DNA from: Xanthoparmelia taractica
Taxonomy: Eukaryota > Ascomycota > Lecanoromycetes > Lecanorales > Parmeliaceae
Assembly: GCA_033085395.1 (NCBI GenBank)
Contig: JANQBS010000165.1
Span: forward strand, 1 to 64,000
Length of the DNA stretch: 64,000 bases
Direction of reading: 5' to 3'
Part shown: piece by piece, positions 58,503 to 64,000 of the stretch
Position numbering within the stretch: the first letter of the stretch is position 1
How the letters are laid out: each line of letters opens with the position of its first letter
Made by a program: the position numbers and the translations under genes
The notes under the pieces: generated by a model
What the model was told of the DNA's origin: nothing
The model's input: only the letters and a program-made list of their open reading frames with translations
Databases searched by the model: none

Positions 58503-58826
58503 TCAGTAGACGTGAAAGAAAATAAAGGAGCACGACGTGCCCTCTTCGTGCCTCATTGTCCGCAATCTGCCTTGCCAAAGCGCAGTAACGCCAATCAGGA
58601 ACATGACTATGCCGAAAAAGACTGTGCCGATGGCGTCAGGCCCCCATTGGTTCTGATGGAAGCCGCCGAACTGTGACGCTGTAGGCTGAGATGGGTGATT
58701 TGGGCTTAGATGTGGGGACAACGAGGACGAGGCGTCCATGACTGGAGAAGGGGCCATCGTGACGCGTTTTGGGGTTGCGTCAAGGGGTTCTATGTCAGCG
58801 GGTCGATAGATAGAGGTTCTGGTCAT
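58503..58826 (-). CDS. Hypothetical small membrane protein
   Basis: A 107-aa open frame with a disordered Ser/Pro-rich N-terminal part (PSPVMDASSSLSPHLSPN) and a single hydrophobic segment (AIGTVFFGIVMFLIGVTALW) followed by QGRLR. It may continue through a small intron into an acidic open frame at about 58,242-58,480, but I found no in-frame donor/acceptor pair. No family is recognised. Confidence 0.4.
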   Translation of the reverse strand: MTRTSIYRPADIEPLDATPKRVTMAPSPVMDASSSLSPHLSPNHPSQPTASQFGGFHQNQWGPDAIGTVFFGIVMFLIGVTALWQGRLRTMRHEEGTSCSFIFFHVY

Positions 58827-59476
58827 GAAATTGGAGGATTGTCAGGGCTGTAAGAGCAGTAGAGAGGATTTGCAGGAGTCTGAGGTTCAGGAGGCAAGGC
58901 TAGCTTTTTGTACTACAGGTGGGCGCATGGGGGACCAGCTCCTGGCAACAGACGCCAGCATCGCTTACACTCAAGGATCGAGTCTTGGGTGCTGATCGCG
59001 AGCGAAGTCGCTGTGGAAAGCTGTGGATGGCACCTGTGGGAGGTCTGTCGCTTGTAGTCGCTTGACAAATGACAGAGCGCGCTCAATGTCCCATCAATGT
59101 AACAGCATGGGTGCATTTCTAATGTAGATCAAAGCAACGTATCACCGCCAGCAGCTAAAAACGCAGAAAACATCCAATAAAATCATTCGTAGGCTGTCGT
59201 AAGAGCACCGCTTCCAGGGGCAATCCTATTGCTCCTATCAAGCGCCTCGAGCAAGCGAATTCGTTAGCGAACTTGAGGGGCCGGAACTTCGTACCCAGGA
59301 CTCATATCTCAACATTTGCGCTTTATGTATTCGCGGCTAGGCTTGCGTGATTCAGTGATATTCCGAAAATGTGACCCAACGTCATCCCAGGTGAAAGGGG
59401 AAATAAAATACATAAAGTTACAAGCTCGATGAGATGGCATAGGGACAGATGAACACGCTTCTCACCTTGCATCAGT
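58827..59476. other. Intergenic, no gene seen
   Basis: No supported open frame. It is the 3' side of the NACHT-ankyrin gene and the upstream side of the small membrane ORF. Confidence 0.45.
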
Positions 59477-62326
59477 CTAGTATTTGGGCCTCTCCGCGAG
59501 CTTGCTCAAACGTTGCGCGAACCGACCATGTGTACCAAGCTTTGAGAACTTCATGCGAGACTTCTTCTGTAGAGCGTCGCGCACCACTGTGTTGGTCGTC
59601 TTTGGTGGAAGACACAGGACTGGCCACTGGAACGGGTTTGCGGAGAGCTCCAAGTTGAAATAGTACCATACCACAAAGTCTGCAACAGCATCATGGCCCT
59701 TGTTACATGCGTGTTGGAGTGTTGGTGCTAGCCAATCGGTTTGTGGATGCATACTCGCTCCTGCCGCAAGTAGAAGCTTAACGGTCTCCAAATGTCCGTT
59801 CTCTATTGCTGCTTGCAGTGCAGAATATTGACCAAGCCCATTGCCCTTGAAGTTCGCTCCTCTTTCAAGGAGAAATTGAACAATCTCCTCGTAGCCATTG
59901 GCGGCCGCAAGTTCAAGGGCTGTGCGTCCTGTGGAAGTACGCAAATCGATATCCGAGTATTGGGCCGAGCAAGACCGTAGCTTTCCTATGTGCTCCTGTG
60001 CAGTGTTCCTCGCATCCACTTCCCAAACAATCCTTCCTTTTGTCCCCTCATTCGTAACTAAGTCTTCTGTCCAAGACTGATAATAAGGTTGTCGCACGAT
60101 CGACTCATACAGCTCCAGCTCCCTTATAGAAGGATCGCGGCCATCAACAATAGCCTTAACAATATGTGTATAACCATGCGCTGCCGCCAAATGTAGGGGT
60201 GTCTCTTGCGTTGTTGGTATGATTGCATTCACATTCGCGTTGTAGGCTATCAATAATTTCACCATATCCAATCTGCCAGACTCTGTGGCCACGTGTAGCA
60301 GGGTTTTCCCCGAATCGGGTTCAACAGCATCTACCTCTGTACCGCATTCTAAGAACAACTTTGCCACGTCTGTGAAGCCTTGAGCTACAGCGAGGTGAAA
60401 CATTTCGTTCGCATTGTAGCTTGTCCGACACGCAGAATACACGGTCCCTTGCAAAAGGATGTTTGCAGCATCCATGTGCCCACTCCCTGCCGCGATCGCA
60501 AGCGGTGTCTCACAAAGCACGCAACAACAGCCCTTTGAATCCGTCCCCATCTGCAGGCACAGTTGAGTCAGAGATACCAGACCATAGGAAGCAGAAATTC
60601 GAAGCGTGGTGCTAGCAATTTGGATCGACCGTCCACTTTTGGGTATAGAGAAAGACTGGCAATCATAGTCAAGCGTGATAGTCAAGCAGCGCTGCAGTGT
60701 GCCGGCAAGGTTTCTGCTGTATCTCTCTGATAGACGATAATGGACAGACCAATTGGCAACTGCGTAAATGGTCAAGGTTGAGGTCGTCCCTCTGCCCAGC
60801 TTTTGTGCGGGTTTAGGATCGATCAAAGCTGTAGATGCTTGCAGCCTTTCCACTGAGCTTAAAAGTACCAAACAAGATCGGGCAAGAAGCTCGTGGGCTG
60901 CGAGTACCGGATGATGAGAATGGTTTGACGGTGCAACCGCAAAAAGAAGATACTCCCGCAAAGTTGGGTGTCTTAAGCTAACAATGCCATCCTTGGTAAC
61001 TGACACAAGCCATCCACAAATGCGATGAATTTCGGCTTGTGTCTCAGGTAGACTAAGAGTTCGGCCAGCTGACGGTGGCTCCTCATGAAGTCGGGGATGA
61101 TCAGCTCTAATCGCCAAGGCCTCTAAGAGTTCTGGAAGGTAGAGTAGTCGGCTAGCAACTGTTAGCCAGGAGAAGATTCTCTGGGCCATCTCAACATCAT
61201 GCGATGGAATTTGTTGTAACGCCCTTTCATAAAAGGCGTCAATGCTAGCTGGTAATGAGTTGACTATCTGTAGCAGATTGTGGTGAGATTCCATGCGCTG
61301 GATATCCTCAACGGCCAGTGCCAGCCACAAGAAAATTCCGTTGGCACGGGAGCATAGCTGCTTCGCGAGAGCCAAGACAGGCATCATTTGTTTCAGTGAA
61401 GTACCGAAAGTCTTGTACAGTTGAGTTGTAGCGAATCTCAACATGTCATGCTGGACTCCTGGCTCAGTGGTCAAGTCAATCTGAACAAGATCCTCGTTGC
61501 TGATCCTAGCCTCGCACGCAAACCGACTAGATATAACACACCTGAAGATGTGCGATTTGGTCCGCGACCTGTTGATACGGAGAATCTCGTGCATTATGAC
61601 TTTTTTAATCCTTTCATCATCGTTGAGGCCATCAAGTATGAAAAACACTTGCGCATGGATGTCTACACTTACGAAAAGTGCCCTAAGGTTCCGTTGAAAG
61701 TGTTCTAGGGACATCGGTTCATTAAGCTTATCGCCTCCAATGATGGTGGAACGCGGCAAGCTCTCCGCTGCGGCGCGTCGCATACATCCTCTTAGCTGAT
61801 AAGAAAACGCCTTCAACGTGTATCGCGCGGAGCTGACTTGACCTTGGCGTGAGTCAAAGAAGCAGGAAGCAATTGCGCACCGTTGGTCCTGTCGATCCTG
61901 TAGATTTCTTACTATTGCCGAGCAAAGCGTTGATTTACCTACTCCTGGCCTACCCTTGAGCCACAGCAGAGGGCTCTCGGCTCCATTCGCCCATTTTTGG
62001 TATGCTTGAAGGTTGAATAACCACTCGCAGCTGGTCACAGATTGTTCTCTTAGGTACGTCTGTAGAAGCGATTCCTCGCTCTGGAGACATCGGCGGCAAT
62101 CGTCTTGACTTCTTGCTGCTTCTACACAAACTAAGCCTTTATAAAATCGCGTTTCGAACTGTCCATACCTGCACTTAAAAAATTTATTGAACGCTCGATG
62201 TTGGCTCTTGTGATGTCTTGAGGTAGCGTCTTGGGAACGAGATAATGTTTCTGAGCAGTATCTGAAAGCCATAGTTGAGGGACCATCGACCACAAACAAT
62301 GGTGGTGGAATACCTGACGTGGACAT
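59477..62326 (-). CDS. NACHT-ankyrin protein (fungal NLR-like / STAND ATPase)
   Basis: An uninterrupted open frame of 949 aa. A NACHT domain begins near residue 95: CEWLFNLQAYQKW, Walker A GRPGVGKST at 125-133, CFFDSRQGQ, Walker B VFFILDGLND at about 227-236. A helical region follows (LPASIDAFYERALQQIP, RIFSWLTVASRLLYLPELLE) typical of fungal NACHT proteins. About six to seven ankyrin repeats fill about residues 600-900 (SGKTLLHVATESGRLDMVKL, ETPLHLAAAHGYTHIVKAI, GRTALELAAANGYEEIVQF). Fungal NLR-like proteins act in heterokaryon incompatibility and innate-type responses. The N-terminal about 95 residues are not a recognised effector domain, and an upstream exon may be missing. It lies at the edge of a gene-poor region. 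Confidence 0.88.
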   Translation of the reverse strand: MSTSGIPPPLFVVDGPSTMAFRYCSETLSRSQDATSRHHKSQHRAFNKFFKCRYGQFETRFYKGLVCVEAARSQDDCRRCLQSEESLLQTYLREQSVTSCEWLFNLQAYQKWANGAESPLLWLKGRPGVGKSTLCSAIVRNLQDRQDQRCAIASCFFDSRQGQVSSARYTLKAFSYQLRGCMRRAAAESLPRSTIIGGDKLNEPMSLEHFQRNLRALFVSVDIHAQVFFILDGLNDDERIKKVIMHEILRINRSRTKSHIFRCVISSRFACEARISNEDLVQIDLTTEPGVQHDMLRFATTQLYKTFGTSLKQMMPVLALAKQLCSRANGIFLWLALAVEDIQRMESHHNLLQIVNSLPASIDAFYERALQQIPSHDVEMAQRIFSWLTVASRLLYLPELLEALAIRADHPRLHEEPPSAGRTLSLPETQAEIHRICGWLVSVTKDGIVSLRHPTLREYLLFAVAPSNHSHHPVLAAHELLARSCLVLLSSVERLQASTALIDPKPAQKLGRGTTSTLTIYAVANWSVHYRLSERYSRNLAGTLQRCLTITLDYDCQSFSIPKSGRSIQIASTTLRISASYGLVSLTQLCLQMGTDSKGCCCVLCETPLAIAAGSGHMDAANILLQGTVYSACRTSYNANEMFHLAVAQGFTDVAKLFLECGTEVDAVEPDSGKTLLHVATESGRLDMVKLLIAYNANVNAIIPTTQETPLHLAAAHGYTHIVKAIVDGRDPSIRELELYESIVRQPYYQSWTEDLVTNEGTKGRIVWEVDARNTAQEHIGKLRSCSAQYSDIDLRTSTGRTALELAAANGYEEIVQFLLERGANFKGNGLGQYSALQAAIENGHLETVKLLLAAGASMHPQTDWLAPTLQHACNKGHDAVADFVVWYYFNLELSANPFQWPVLCLPPKTTNTVVRDALQKKSRMKFSKLGTHGRFAQRLSKLAERPKY

Positions 62327-64000
62327 AAGTCTTGGAACAGAACAGAAAGGTAACAGAGGCTTGCAAAGTCATGCGAATGACATTAGAAGAGCAAATACGA
62401 ACCCTGGCTCCAGGACACGGAGTTGCTGTTTCCCTGCAGAAATATATCCGTATATGGTGCCCATCATGCCTACGACTTTCTGGAGTGAATCGAGCTACTT
62501 GTTCTGTGATGCCTGCAGTCTCTCCCGTATGAGAGGATAAGTGCATACGATCCGAGCGATCTGGCGTCTCTAGTAGGCCTACTGTCGACCTTTGCATAGA
62601 ACCAGCATGAGGAGAGCCGAGGAAAAGCTATGGGAGACATCAGCTCCTTCGTCTAGCTCCCTATGCTGGGCACATATGGTGTCATACTATTCCAAATGTC
62701 CTCCGGGATAAAGCATGCAATTCTTCCTCTGATTCACTCAAGAGCAAAGCCTAAAGGATGTCAATGATGAACATATTCACGAGTGATCTACCTCATACTT
62801 CCTCCACTACAGGACCGCCGAGACTCTGGCAGACAAAGATTAAGGGTCGAGAAGGACCATTGCAATGAGCTCCAGCGTCCTCAAATGGATCTGTCAACGG
62901 CTTGGCGGGCGAAAGTGTTTCAAGGTCTGCGCACTCAGACAATAATCTATGCGCCGCGTGGTTTAAAAATCCGAGCGGACATTCGCAAGGGTTTTGATTC
63001 TGATATCTGTAATACAGAGATCGTGCCTTCGAGAATTGTTTCGGGAGGGTCTCCTTGAACCATTCTGAACGGCCGAAGAAAGGTTCCCAGTCTTGGAGGT
63101 TCTGGTCAACCGGGTCCCCAACGAAGATGATGCTATTCGACTTGTCAGTGAGATGGACAATGGGACGGAAATATTAACGTACTCGACCATGGCATCTTCG
63201 TTGGCCTGTATCTCTGCAATTTCAGCCATAAGGACAAATGGCAGAAGACGTGTGGGAACTGGAAGCCAGGGTTATGGGGGAGGGGGGATGGACATATACT
63301 CACCGGTATGTAGATGACGCATCACTTGGCAAATGATAGGATGATACTGAGGCGTATTGAGGCAGATGAATACCTGTGACAGGTAAGCGCCCCATAATTA
63401 GGCAGGGAGGCACGGCACTTTCCGTGACCTTGCGTTGATGAATGGAGCATTATGGGTGATATTGATGCACAATCCAACTCGATTCTTTGATTGTTGGGGT
63501 CCAGCGTCCTTTTCCGGTGGGCAACCTGCAGTGCAACAAGCAAGCGACGAAGCGAAAATAGGCGACGATAACTACAAGAGGCCGGTAGGAATTAAGCGAT
63601 GCACATGCGATGCGCCAGACACAGCGGTCTTTTGTCGCAACATCTAAGAGAAAGCAGCTGAAATCGTCGCTTGTGCCATTTCCATCGGCATCAAGTACTC
63701 CATGCACTCACAACGATGTTTTTAAGCAGTAGAGCGACTCGAAATAATGGCGCGAGACTTGATACAACGGATGCACATCTCGCAGAGCCTGAGCCTCCGC
63801 TCACTGCGCGAACAGGCGTGACGCTTCCTGAGTAACTCCAGTGTGTGTAAGAGCCTCATTACGTTTTGGGATCCTGAAGGCAATACTCCAGAGTGGCAGC
63901 CTTGCTTCCAAGATGGCTGCATGCCACCCAAATTCTTCTCGGATCATTCTTAGCCTTCACCCCTTCATTCTTCTTAACACATCATCACAGATATGTAGCC
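62327..64000. other. Right-hand 1.7 kb without a recognisable gene
   Basis: Short open frames on both strands, the longest 137 codons at 62,184-62,597 (-) overlapping the NLR start. It may contain an unrecognised 5' exon or the promoter of the NACHT-ankyrin gene. Confidence 0.45.

Noticed and set aside
1..64000. CRISPR arrays, bacterial operons or phage-like modules
   Set aside because: No regular spacer-repeat arrays or prokaryotic gene layout is seen. All supported genes are eukaryotic with spliceosomal introns.

Overview
This is a nuclear genome window from a filamentous ascomycete (Pezizomycotina). The evidence is short GT-AG introns (48-133 bp) with CTAA-type branch points, a non-reducing polyketide synthase, a NACHT-ankyrin protein, fungal versions of Ctk3, midasin, Sin1/Avo1 and CLC, and a transposon block eroded to AT-rich sequence by C-to-T/G-to-A changes, the mark of repeat-induced point mutation (RIP). 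The sequence alone does not give class or species.

Positions 1 to about 7,850 are a nested graveyard of mobile elements. Two degraded copies of one Gypsy/chromovirus retrotransposon lie head to tail (1-1967 and 1968-7568). Each still shows a ghost integrase, a ghost chromodomain and a 3' LTR. Copy A is interrupted by an intact 142-bp TG...CA element with a 5-bp target duplication (827-968). Copy B is interrupted by a 3.2-kb Mutator-like DNA transposon (3999-7223) with about 103-bp terminal inverted repeats and a 9-bp target duplication.

Positions 7,850-14,430 form an accessory region with normal base composition. It holds a broken non-reducing polyketide synthase (SAT-KS-AT-PT-ACP, two in-frame stops and three frameshifts, all visible catalytic residues still present) and a small convergent ORF.

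Positions 15,000-46,900 are a conserved housekeeping stretch: CTD-kinase subunit Ctk3 (+), a CLC chloride channel/transporter (-), the giant ribosome-biogenesis AAA ATPase midasin/Rea1 (+, about 15 kb, 4 exons, 4,922 aa), an AT-hook protein (+), a PRCC-family protein (-), TORC2 subunit Sin1/Avo1 (+), a dual-specificity phosphatase (-), a neurochondrin-family protein (-), a small membrane ORF (-) and mitochondrial ribosomal protein bL12m (+). Several pairs are divergent and may share promoters: CLC/MDN1, PRCC/SIN1 and small ORF/bL12m.

Positions 46,900-64,000 are gene-poor. They hold a C2H2 zinc-finger protein (+), a Ser/Thr kinase with DLG in place of DFG (+), an F-box protein (-), two doubtful hypothetical ORFs and a NACHT-ankyrin NLR-like gene (-), separated by long stretches with no recognisable gene.

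The genes are not one pathway. The most unusual material is the nested, unevenly RIP-mutated transposon block next to a recently broken secondary-metabolism gene, a duplicated AT-hook exon behind a tandemly duplicated upstream segment, and a very tightly packed small ORF/neurochondrin pair. I found no clear new defence or regulatory system.
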